Below, in pieces: positions 18,247-26,348 of a stretch of DNA of 64,000 bases. Origin of the DNA: Streptomyces sp. yr375 (GTDB taxonomy: Bacteria; Actinomycetota; Actinomycetes; Streptomycetales; Streptomycetaceae); NCBI RefSeq assembly GCF_900110755.1, contig NZ_FOFF01000002.1, forward strand, positions 248,001 to 312,000, written 5' to 3'. The notes under the pieces are model-generated. The model searched no databases. It was not told the origin of the DNA and worked only from the letters and a program-made list of their open reading frames with translations. Each line of letters begins with the position of its first letter. Position 1 is the first letter of the stretch. The translations under genes and the position numbers were made by a program.

Positions 18247-18447
18247 CGTTTATCCCCTTGCCTCTTCCCATTCCCTTTCTTCTTCCTCTTCTCATCCCAG
18301 TGTTGGGGTTTTCCGGGTCGATGGGACATGCAATTACCTTTGAGGGAACGGTGAATGTGGAATGCGAAACCACTATCCGCGTGTGGCGTGGCTGCGGGAT
18401 CGGCGTCACGATGGAAGGGACGCCTGTCATTTCGCAGGGAGGCCACC

Positions 18448-18930
18448 ATGACAGCGACCGCCACCATTTTCGACGTCTTCTGCATCCACGCCGCGACCGG
18501 CACCGACGCCGCCGCGAACGAGGCCGTGGGCGCACTCGCGGGCAAGATTCCGCTGGGCAGCCTGGGAACCTCGCTGCAGGGCTTCGTCCAGTCGGTGCCG
18601 CAGGCCGTCGCGGCGATCGACGCCGCCCGTGGCGACCCCGACGACCTGTACGTCACCACGAGCACCCAGGGCGACCTGTCCCAGGCGATCTGGCCGGGCA
18701 ACGGCTCGACCGGCTCGGTGGCGTCGGGTCAGACGCAGCCGCTGGGGGTGACCGTGCCGGTCGACTTCGTCCAGAACCTCTCCCTGTGGGACCACGACGA
18801 CGTCTCCGCCGACGACCTGCTGGGCTCGATCCGCATCGAGGAGTCGGAGCGCGGGGAAGGCCCCATCGCGAAACTCGCCTCCTCGCCGGTGGAGGGCTCG
18901 GTCTACTACGTCACGTACCAGGTCAACTAG
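18448..18930 (+). CDS. Unrecognised protein, possible injection-system-associated
   Basis: A 160-residue protein with no family I recognise. Residues 1-75 are mixed helix and loop (FDVFCIHAATGTDAAANEAV). The C-terminal half reads as beta-rich, with a C2-like acidic segment LWDHDDVSADDLLGSIRIEE and a terminal strand SVYYVTYQVN. No signal peptide or membrane helix is seen. A strong AGGAGG-like site (AGGGAGG) is eight bases before the ATG, which fixes the start. It begins a two-gene rightward unit with the zinc-ribbon protein and points toward the convergent end of the contractile injection cluster. Confidence 0.72.
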   Translation: MTATATIFDVFCIHAATGTDAAANEAVGALAGKIPLGSLGTSLQGFVQSVPQAVAAIDAARGDPDDLYVTTSTQGDLSQAIWPGNGSTGSVASGQTQPLGVTVPVDFVQNLSLWDHDDVSADDLLGSIRIEESERGEGPIAKLASSPVEGSVYYVTYQVN

Positions 18931-18933
18931 ATC

Positions 18934-19581
18934 GTGGACGGCGCCTGGATGTGTGAGCGGTGTCATGCGGAAGCGCCGCCCGACGCACAGCGGTGCCGCC
19001 GCTGCCATGCCGCGCTTCCGGCGTACGGCGAGGACGAGGATCCGCCGCCGCGACGCCCGTGGCGGCCGCGCCCGATCCATCTCCGGACCCAGGAGATGCG
19101 GCAGCCCACGACCCGCGTCCCGTACGAGCGGCCCCCGCGCCGGGATCCCCCGCGGGTGGAATCCGGGGACGGGAGCCGCCGCCCCCGTCCCGTCCCGATC
19201 GCCGCCCTCGACGGCAGCGGCACCGTCTACGGCGTCGCGCGCACCGTGCGGATGCGGACCGAGGTGAGCGGCAGCGACGGGGACGTCGGCACCACCGTCG
19301 TGTGCAACTTCAGCCTGGAGATGCGCGATCGCGCGGGCCGTCCGGTCGGGCTGGTGCCCGTCGAGATGCGCGGCGACCTGTTCGAGGGCGCCGTCAACGA
19401 CGGGGACCGGGTGCGGGCCACGGGCCGGGCCAGGAACGGCACGCTGCGCGTCAAACGGCTGCGCAACCTGACGACGGGCGCCGAGGTCTCGGCCCGCAGC
19501 ACCCCCGCCATCGTGGTCGCCGTCGTCATCCTGCTCTTCGTCGCGTGGCTGGTGGTCATCTTCGCGATCACCGGACGCTGA
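18934..19581 (+). CDS. Zinc-ribbon, tail-anchored membrane protein
   Basis: A 215-residue protein. An N-terminal zinc ribbon has CERCH at residues 7-11 and CRRCH about 13 residues later, giving four Cys ligands. A Pro/Arg-rich disordered region of about 60 residues follows, then a beta-rich domain (residues 90-185), and last a single C-terminal transmembrane helix (AIVVAVVILLFVAWLVVIFAI). It is thus a tail-anchored cytoplasmic protein. It starts with GTG four bases after the previous stop, so it is probably translationally coupled; ATG at 18949 is an alternative. It ends 3 bp from the convergent DUF6519 gene. Function unknown. Confidence 0.75.
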   Translation: MDGAWMCERCHAEAPPDAQRCRRCHAALPAYGEDEDPPPRRPWRPRPIHLRTQEMRQPTTRVPYERPPRRDPPRVESGDGSRRPRPVPIAALDGSGTVYGVARTVRMRTEVSGSDGDVGTTVVCNFSLEMRDRAGRPVGLVPVEMRGDLFEGAVNDGDRVRATGRARNGTLRVKRLRNLTTGAEVSARSTPAIVVAVVILLFVAWLVVIFAITGR

Positions 19582-19584
19582 CCG

Positions 19585-20973
19585 CTACCGCCGGTGCGCC
19601 AAGGGCACCCGGAGATCCACCAGCCGGAAGTCGTCGCCGCCCCGGGGGTCGATGTACGCGAGCGGGGCGTAGTGGTACGGCACTCCGTGCGGGCGGCGGC
19701 GCAGGGGCTGACCCTGGCGGGTGCGCGGCCATTCGACGTCGCCGGTGAGGACCCGGGCCGGGACGAGCCAGTAGTCGCCGTGGCGGTAGTTGCGCGGCTC
19801 GTCCTCCCCGGGGTGGAACCTGACCTGGACGCCGTCCTCCAGGGGCAGCCAGGTGCCCTCCCGCAGGAGCAGGCCCCTCTCGTCGCCCCCGTAGCCGTCG
19901 TCGCGGCCGCTCCTGCCGTGGTCCCAGCGGCGCAGGAACGGGCGGCGGCGCGGCACCTGACCGACTGTCCTGTCGTACGGGTCGTCCTCGGGCGGGCTGT
20001 CCAGTTCGACCCGGAACCCGGCGTGGTCGACCTTCCTGACCGTGTACAGGCGGCCGCAGCCCTCGTCGTACCGGTCCGACGCCCCCCGGCACACCGAGGC
20101 GTCGTCCAGCAGCTCCACCACGTCGCCCGTGTCCACGCCGAGCTTGTCGTCCCGGCCCAGGGTCTCCAGCTCCACCGACCGGCCGTCGACGGACCGCACC
20201 GGCAGCACCACGCAGCCGTTCTCCCGGGACCACTTGTACGTCGCCGTCCCCTCGCCGCCGCCCTGGTGCACCTCCACCCGGTAGAGCTGGTTCTCGGGCC
20301 CCCGGTACCCCGAGGACGCGGCGGACGAGGTGGACACGGTCGGGGCGTCGCCCGGCCCGTCGTCCGCCGGCCGTCCGGTCGCCGCGGAGAGCAGCCCGCG
20401 CGGCTCGAACGCGCCGCGGACGCGGTCCCGCAGGAAGTACGCGGCGCTGCGCATGTCGGGCACCGGCGCGTCCCGCCCCAGCGGGAGCACGCACACCTGC
20501 CACACCACCCGGCTGCGCGCGGTCGTGTCCGGGCCGTTCACGCCGAGCGCCACCTCACGGATCCAGGGCGCCTCCCACGCGGTGACCAGCCGCTCCCACA
20601 CCCGCAGGTACACCAGGAACGGCCCCGAAGGCAGTTGGTCGTCCTCGTGGTCGGGGTCGAGGTGGCCGTCGGGCTGCTGCCAGTAGTCGGTGCCGTCGCA
20701 CTCGCACAGGATGCCGTCGACGTACATGCGGCCCGGGGCCACGGTGAAGGTGTAGCCGTCGAAGTCGTCGACGCCGAAGCCGCCGAGGCCGTCCGCCTCA
20801 GGCGGGTAGGCGGCCGGCCCCATCAGGTCGGTGGCCAGCGTGCGCACGTAGTGCAGGAGGATCGCCGTCTGCTCGTTGATCTCGGCATCGAGCTGGACCC
20901 GGCCCTGCTGGGAGAGCACGGCGGAGAACCGCCGAGCGGGATCGAAGATGACGCGGGAGAAGTCGCCGTGCAT
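19585..20973 (-). CDS. DUF6519 protein of contractile injection locus
   Basis: A 462-residue protein with the DUF6519 N-terminal pattern (MHGDFSRVIFDPARRFSAVL...QQGRVQLDAEINEQ). Such proteins accompany baseplate and tail genes in actinobacterial phage-tail-like loci and may decorate the baseplate or act as a fibre-like adaptor; no activity is known. Mostly beta-strand predicted from alternation, with Arg/Asp-rich loops. AGGAAGC lies seven bases before the ATG. It is the last gene of the operon, 48 bp after the tail-I-like gene, and ends 3 bp from the convergent zinc-ribbon gene. Confidence 0.8.
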   Translation of the reverse strand: MHGDFSRVIFDPARRFSAVLSQQGRVQLDAEINEQTAILLHYVRTLATDLMGPAAYPPEADGLGGFGVDDFDGYTFTVAPGRMYVDGILCECDGTDYWQQPDGHLDPDHEDDQLPSGPFLVYLRVWERLVTAWEAPWIREVALGVNGPDTTARSRVVWQVCVLPLGRDAPVPDMRSAAYFLRDRVRGAFEPRGLLSAATGRPADDGPGDAPTVSTSSAASSGYRGPENQLYRVEVHQGGGEGTATYKWSRENGCVVLPVRSVDGRSVELETLGRDDKLGVDTGDVVELLDDASVCRGASDRYDEGCGRLYTVRKVDHAGFRVELDSPPEDDPYDRTVGQVPRRRPFLRRWDHGRSGRDDGYGGDERGLLLREGTWLPLEDGVQVRFHPGEDEPRNYRHGDYWLVPARVLTGDVEWPRTRQGQPLRRRPHGVPYHYAPLAYIDPRGGDDFRLVDLRVPLAHRR

Positions 20974-21021
20974 GCGTGTGCTTCCTGCCTGGGCCGGGGC
21001 GGACAGTGTCGGGGCCGCTCC

Positions 21022-23160
21022 TCAGGTCACGAAGAACAGCCCCGGGTCGCATCCGGCCGGTGTGTACTCGGCCAGCCGGGTGCGGAGATTGTCCTCCCGC
21101 TGCGGCTGGAACAGGTGGTGCAGCGCGCCGGGTTCCGAGCCGTTGTCGCCCCCGCGGCGGATCACCTCGGCGCAGTGGTCGGCGAGCCGGACGTAGTCGG
21201 GGGAGCCGTACCGGGTGCCGGCGAAGCGCAGTGCGCGCGCCCGGGCGCCGGAATGGTCGGGCTCGCAGTGGAAGCGGGCGGGCGTCGCGCTCTTCGCGGA
21301 CGGCAGCCAGCAGAACCGTACGGAGCCCTGGTCCCGGCGCTCGATGCGGACCTCGCCGGCCAGCAGGCAGTTCTCCAGCAGCTCCACGGCGTGGGCGCGC
21401 ACGGCGCCGATGACGGTGCAGCGGCGGGCCGTGAGGAGGACGTCGGCGGGGCCGCCGTCCGGGTCGCTGAGCGCCGTCGCCTCGCTGAGGGTCGCGTCCA
21501 GCACGCTGTCGTACACCTCGAGCCGCGGCGGCTCCCGCCCGTCGCCCCGCGCGGCGATTGCCACGGGGCCGAGGACGCTGTGCCGGATCTCGGTGCGGAC
21601 CGGGCCGCCGGAGATCTCCAGGCTCGGCGCGCCGGGCGCCAGGGGCGTGCCCCGGGACTCCAGTTCCCAGCCCGGCACGAACGTGCAGTGCCGGACGACG
21701 AGCCGGCCCACCCCGCCCCGCACTCGCACCATGCCGCCCGTCACCAGCAGCCCGTCCAGGACGAGCACCGCCGTCGCCCCGGCTCCGCTCTCGCGTCCGG
21801 TGATCGTCAGGGTGCGGGGGCGGTCGTCGTCGCGGCGGCCGGTCAGCCGGACGACCGGGCGGACGCCGTCGGCGGCGCGTACGGTGAGCCGGTCGCCGGG
21901 GTCGAGGCGCAGCTCGGTCAGGTCCTCGTACACCTCGTTGGCGGTGATCTCCACGATCGCCGCCGCCTTGTGCTCGTGCGCCCGCTTCTCCGCACGCCAG
22001 CGGCCGACCGCGTCGGCGATGGTGTGGTGGTTCTCGCCGGGACCCACCCGGTAGCGGTCCGTCGGGCCGGTCGCGGCGGGCTCCGGGCGCGGGTACTCGC
22101 CGCCGCCGAGGTCGCCGGAGAACGCGTGGTGGTACGTCACCCGCACCCCGTGCGCGGGAGCCGTGCCCGGCGCGAGCATGAGCCGGCCGAGCACCGGGTC
22201 GACGGCGACCTCCCCGGCGGCCAGCCGGAAACGCCAGTCGGAGAGGTCGGCGACGACGATCCGGTCCAGCAGCACGACGTCGTGCTCCTTGTCGGGGCCG
22301 GTCCACACGCACAGGCTCTTGCCCGGCCCGTAGTAGTCGTACAGGCGGTCCTTGAGGGCCCGGCGGCCGATGGGCTCCGGGACGTTCGTCTCGTCCGCGA
22401 TGTGGAAGCTCGACGGCTCGGGCACCGGCGCGGTGAACAGGGGCGTGTCGACGGCGAGCACGTTGAACGTGTAGCAGGCCCGGTCGCGGTCCAGGCAGTA
22501 CGCGGGCGCCCGGGTCACCGGGTAGGTGCGCAGCCGCCACAGGTGCAGGCCGACGGACTGGATGCCGTACCGGCCGACCCGGCGGGCCGAACCGGCGCGC
22601 GGCACCTCCACGGTGCGGGCCAGGGTGTCGAACGGCCCGCCCAGTTGGTCCAGCGCCCCCGCGTCCCGTACGTCGACCAGCGCGCCGCGCGTCAGCCTGC
22701 GGCGCGTGTCGGCCCCGTCGGAGGTGTAGCGGCGCACCGGCTGGGTGACGGACAGCAGCCGCCGGTACTCCACCACCCGGGCGGGCCACCCGGCCACCGC
22801 CGACGCGAGATCCTCCAGCAGCGCCAGGGTGCCCTTGCGGCGGCGGTTGACGACGGTGTCGGCGACGTCCCGGCGCGGTACGGCGGCGGCGGGCAGGCCG
22901 CTCGACCGCGCGGTGTCGTCGGACAGGGCGGCGGCGATCCGGGGCAGCAGCTCGTAGCCGACGAGGTCGCCGAGGTAGGGCACCACCCAGTCGTCGCATG
23001 TCTCGATGAACCAGTTGTCGTAGAGCTGCTCGATGTCCTCCCGCACGACCGCCGCCTGTTCGGCGACGACCGTCAGCAGCGCCCGCAGCGGGCCGCCCTG
23101 TTCCGCGTCGCGCCTGCGGTGCACGGCCGGCAGCAGCGCGTACAGCTCGTCCGGGGTCAT
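21022..23160 (-). CDS. Phage-tail-like baseplate/tail protein (tail protein I-like N-terminus)
   Basis: A 712-residue protein. The first 130 residues resemble tail protein I / P2 gpI-type sequences (LPAVHRRRDAEQGGPLRALL, then DNWFIETCDDWVVPYLGDLVGY), which cap the wedge of contractile baseplates. The long remainder is beta-rich and has repeated right-handed beta-helix-like turns in its second half. It may serve as receptor-binding or adhesion arm, since no separate fibre gene is present (inference). ATG overlaps the stop of the upstream baseplate gene (ATGA), fixing the start. Confidence 0.85.
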   Translation of the reverse strand: MTPDELYALLPAVHRRRDAEQGGPLRALLTVVAEQAAVVREDIEQLYDNWFIETCDDWVVPYLGDLVGYELLPRIAAALSDDTARSSGLPAAAVPRRDVADTVVNRRRKGTLALLEDLASAVAGWPARVVEYRRLLSVTQPVRRYTSDGADTRRRLTRGALVDVRDAGALDQLGGPFDTLARTVEVPRAGSARRVGRYGIQSVGLHLWRLRTYPVTRAPAYCLDRDRACYTFNVLAVDTPLFTAPVPEPSSFHIADETNVPEPIGRRALKDRLYDYYGPGKSLCVWTGPDKEHDVVLLDRIVVADLSDWRFRLAAGEVAVDPVLGRLMLAPGTAPAHGVRVTYHHAFSGDLGGGEYPRPEPAATGPTDRYRVGPGENHHTIADAVGRWRAEKRAHEHKAAAIVEITANEVYEDLTELRLDPGDRLTVRAADGVRPVVRLTGRRDDDRPRTLTITGRESGAGATAVLVLDGLLVTGGMVRVRGGVGRLVVRHCTFVPGWELESRGTPLAPGAPSLEISGGPVRTEIRHSVLGPVAIAARGDGREPPRLEVYDSVLDATLSEATALSDPDGGPADVLLTARRCTVIGAVRAHAVELLENCLLAGEVRIERRDQGSVRFCWLPSAKSATPARFHCEPDHSGARARALRFAGTRYGSPDYVRLADHCAEVIRRGGDNGSEPGALHHLFQPQREDNLRTRLAEYTPAGCDPGLFFVT

Positions 23161-26100
23161 GGAATCCTCCGCAGGATCAGCGTTCCGGGCACGGCCGGGT
23201 CCAGCAGCACCAGTTGGGCGGGGCGCAGCACCAGCCGCGGCAACGCGGCCGGTGTGGCCGGTGTGGCCGGGGTGGTGCCGACGGTGAGCAGGACCGTGGG
23301 CGCTTGCGCGGCGTCGACGACGGCGTTCGGGTCCGGCGGTCCGCTTCCCGCGGGGGCGGCGGCGGACGGTGTGCGGTCGCGTACCGCGCGCGGGCCGGCC
23401 GGGAGGGCCGGGACGAAGGCGGCGACGGACGGGTGTTCGGCGAACCGGACGACGTCGGCCGGGTCGGAGCCCTCCGGCACCCCGCCGAAGGCGTCCAGGT
23501 CCACGAAGTCGACGCCGGGCACCGCCTGCGCGGCGGCGATCACCGCGCTCTGGTACACGGGATGCCCCAGGTACGCGCCCCGGAAGCCCAGCCGGGCGGC
23601 CAGCGCCTCGCGCACCCGCCGCTCGACCTGCTCCGGGAGATGCCCGTCGGCCGTGCGCACGCCGAGCACCACCACCAGCCGGACCCGCTCACAGGGCTCC
23701 ACCCGCACCGGCAGCGCCGGGTCGCCGTACCGGCGCAGCGCGCCGCGCAGGGCGGCCAGCAGCGGGGAGGAGGCGTCGAGCGGGGCGTCGTCGGCGGCGA
23801 CGACGGTGACGTGCAGGATGGGCCGGCCGCCGTCCACGCAGCGGCGGGCGACGGCCTGGCCGACCCCCGCGAAGGCACGGGCGAAGGACTGGTGGTCGGC
23901 CACCGACACCAGGCGGTCGAACGCGGCGAGCCGCAGCGGGATCGTCTGCCGGGTGCGCGCCGGGCCGTCGGCGTCCGCGCCGCCCGTCGCGGGCAGCGGG
24001 TTGGTGACCCCGCTGACCCCGAACGGCCTGCTCACGAGCTGGTTGATCCGCCCGGCCGCGACATTGCCCGCGAGGCCGCCGCCGACCCGGTAGCGGGCGG
24101 TGACGTTCTCCGTGCCGGTCGGCGGGCGGGCCCCGTGCCGGCCGTCGCCGAACTCCACCGCCGCCCGCCCGTCGACGCCCGCGCGCAGCCGGAACACCTG
24201 GTCGAGCGGCCCCTCCTCGCCCAGGTCCACGGTCCGCCGCCAGGCCACGCCGTCCACCCGGACGGTGATGTCCTCCTCGCCGCCGTCGGCGCTCACCGAC
24301 GGCAGCCAGACCAGCGGCCCGCGCCGCAGCCCGAACACCTGACCGGACCGGTCGGCGGCGCCGCTGCCCAGCACCTCGGCGACGGTCTCGCCCGCGGTCG
24401 CCGTGACCACGTTGCCGTGCACGACGACGCTGTCGCGCCGGTAGCGGTGCGCGAGCGGCGCGGTCAGCCGCAGCGTCGTCCGCACCCGGTCGTCGAAGGA
24501 CGTCCCGTCGAAGGCATGGCGCACCCCCGCCAGGACGGCCAACTCCGCGCCCGCCACCCCCGCGCCGCCCCCGGGCACGACGTCCGTGCGCTCCCCGGAG
24601 ACGATGACCAGCCGGCCGGCGGCCAGTCCCTCGAACGTGTCGTCCAGGGCGACGGCGTCCCCCGCCACGTCGGCGGGATCGGGCGCGGCGGCCGGTGTGA
24701 GCGGCTCGCCCGCCGCCCACACGGTGGTGGCCCGCCGCACGGCCATGTCCGCGCAGTCCACGGTCCACGGCTCGGCCAGCCGCAGCCGCGTCACCCGTAC
24801 GGCGTCCACGTCGTTCGCGACGGACAACTGGCCGACCTCGACGACCCGGATCACCCGGGTGCGCGACCGGCCCGCCACCCGCACCGCGAGCCAGCTCCCC
24901 GGCTGGATCTCCTCGTGCACCGCGTCCAGCAGCAGCACGTCGCCCGGCAGCGCGCCCCCGCCCTCCGCCTGGGCCGCAGCCGCTCCGCGCAGCAGCCGCA
25001 GGACCCGGGCGTCATCCGGGATCGACGCGCCCAGCGGGGTGGCGACCACCCGGAAACGGTGCACGCCCGGCGCGGTGACCGGGGGCGCGACGGCGGACAG
25101 CGCCGCGTAGAGGGATGCGGCGACGCCGGGCCCGTTGCCCGCGAGGAGACGGGGCAGCGCGTCGGATCCGGCCCCCAGGGCGTCGGTCACCGCGGGCGCT
25201 GTCCGGCGCGGCGGCTCGCCCCGGCCGAGCGCGTCCAGCAGGGGTTCGACCGCGTGCTGCACCCGCCCGTCCGGGTCGGCGAGGTCCCGCAGCAGCGCCC
25301 GGCCGCCGGCTGCCGCCGCCCGCTCCGTCGCCCCGGCCAGCCGGCGCACGGCGTCCTGTACGGTCGCCAGCCGGACGGCCGCCCGCTCGGCCAGCTTGTC
25401 GACGTCCAGGTCGCCGCCGAGCCCGGCGAGACGGTCGTGCAGCCGCCGCAGCCTGCGGTCGAGCCGGGCCGCGAAGGTGTCCGGGTCGCGCAGCTCCTCG
25501 GCGCGCTGCCGGACCTCGCGCAGCAGCGTCAGCAGCTCCTCGAACGGCCCCTCGGACCGCGCCCGGCGCGCCGCGTCCTCCAGGTCCTCGCGCAGCGCGT
25601 CCACCGCGTTGTCCAACTGCCCGGCCGCGTCCGGCACCCGCAGCAGCACCGTGGTCCGCCCCCGCGCCGGATCGGGGTGCGCGCTCTCCACCACCCGGGT
25701 GAGGTTCAGCCGGGCGTCGGGGTAGGCGAACAGCAGCCGGTCACCGGGGCGCAGGGCGGGCTGGACCCCCTCGACGTCCAGAGAGCGGACGCGGATCGCG
25801 ACGTCGGCGGTGAGGGCGGGCGGCCGGGTGGCGCGCACCGGCAGCCGGTTCCACTCCGCCCGCGCGGCGAGGTCCCCGGCGGTCTCGAAGACCACGGGCA
25901 GCGCGCCGGGCTCCGGCTCGCTCTTCACCTGCGAACCGGCCGGCACGACACACGACGTGCCCGGATCCAGTGTGTAGGCGAGGTGGGCGGCGGCCGCGAG
26001 CGCGGGGCGCGGCCGGTGCCCGACCAGCCGCCCGAGCCGGACCAGCGACTCGGGCTCCGCCGCCGTGCGCAGGAACCCCTCGTCGGCGATCCGCTCCTGA

Positions 26101-26348
26101 TAGAAGGTCAGCACGTCGGCGACGACCGCCCAGGCGTCGAGCAGGGCGATCGAGGGATCGTCCGGCTCCCGCGTCGTCAGCCCGGCCAGCGGCCCGCGGT
26201 CACCGTCGTCGGCGCCGACGGCGGGCAGCCGGGCCAGCATCGCGTCGAGGAACTGCCGGTGGCCGCCCACCCGGTAGGACAGCGCGGGCAGCCCGGGACG
26301 GTTCCACACCGGCGGCGGACCCGGTCGGCCGGCGGGGCAGTCGGTCAT
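23157..26348 (-). CDS. Putative baseplate assembly protein (J-like, large)
   Basis: A 1063-residue protein of the contractile-injection 'putative baseplate assembly protein' type. The N-terminal motif VLTFYQERIADEGFLRTA near residue 90 and the late Baseplate_J-type region (SVADHQSFARAFAGVGQAV, then a segment with GDPALPVRVEPCERV) are diagnostic. It should form the wedge ring between tube hub and sheath. Residues 240-350 hold a coiled helical insert. It is a paralogue-like partner of the neighbouring 947-residue gene. Start ATG (MTDCPAG) overlaps the upstream stop as ATGA, with GAGGTGG four bases upstream. Confidence 0.87.
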   Translation of the reverse strand: MTDCPAGRPGPPPVWNRPGLPALSYRVGGHRQFLDAMLARLPAVGADDGDRGPLAGLTTREPDDPSIALLDAWAVVADVLTFYQERIADEGFLRTAAEPESLVRLGRLVGHRPRPALAAAAHLAYTLDPGTSCVVPAGSQVKSEPEPGALPVVFETAGDLAARAEWNRLPVRATRPPALTADVAIRVRSLDVEGVQPALRPGDRLLFAYPDARLNLTRVVESAHPDPARGRTTVLLRVPDAAGQLDNAVDALREDLEDAARRARSEGPFEELLTLLREVRQRAEELRDPDTFAARLDRRLRRLHDRLAGLGGDLDVDKLAERAAVRLATVQDAVRRLAGATERAAAAGGRALLRDLADPDGRVQHAVEPLLDALGRGEPPRRTAPAVTDALGAGSDALPRLLAGNGPGVAASLYAALSAVAPPVTAPGVHRFRVVATPLGASIPDDARVLRLLRGAAAAQAEGGGALPGDVLLLDAVHEEIQPGSWLAVRVAGRSRTRVIRVVEVGQLSVANDVDAVRVTRLRLAEPWTVDCADMAVRRATTVWAAGEPLTPAAAPDPADVAGDAVALDDTFEGLAAGRLVIVSGERTDVVPGGGAGVAGAELAVLAGVRHAFDGTSFDDRVRTTLRLTAPLAHRYRRDSVVVHGNVVTATAGETVAEVLGSGAADRSGQVFGLRRGPLVWLPSVSADGGEEDITVRVDGVAWRRTVDLGEEGPLDQVFRLRAGVDGRAAVEFGDGRHGARPPTGTENVTARYRVGGGLAGNVAAGRINQLVSRPFGVSGVTNPLPATGGADADGPARTRQTIPLRLAAFDRLVSVADHQSFARAFAGVGQAVARRCVDGGRPILHVTVVAADDAPLDASSPLLAALRGALRRYGDPALPVRVEPCERVRLVVVLGVRTADGHLPEQVERRVREALAARLGFRGAYLGHPVYQSAVIAAAQAVPGVDFVDLDAFGGVPEGSDPADVVRFAEHPSVAAFVPALPAGPRAVRDRTPSAAAPAGSGPPDPNAVVDAAQAPTVLLTVGTTPATPATPAALPRLVLRPAQLVLLDPAVPGTLILRRIP

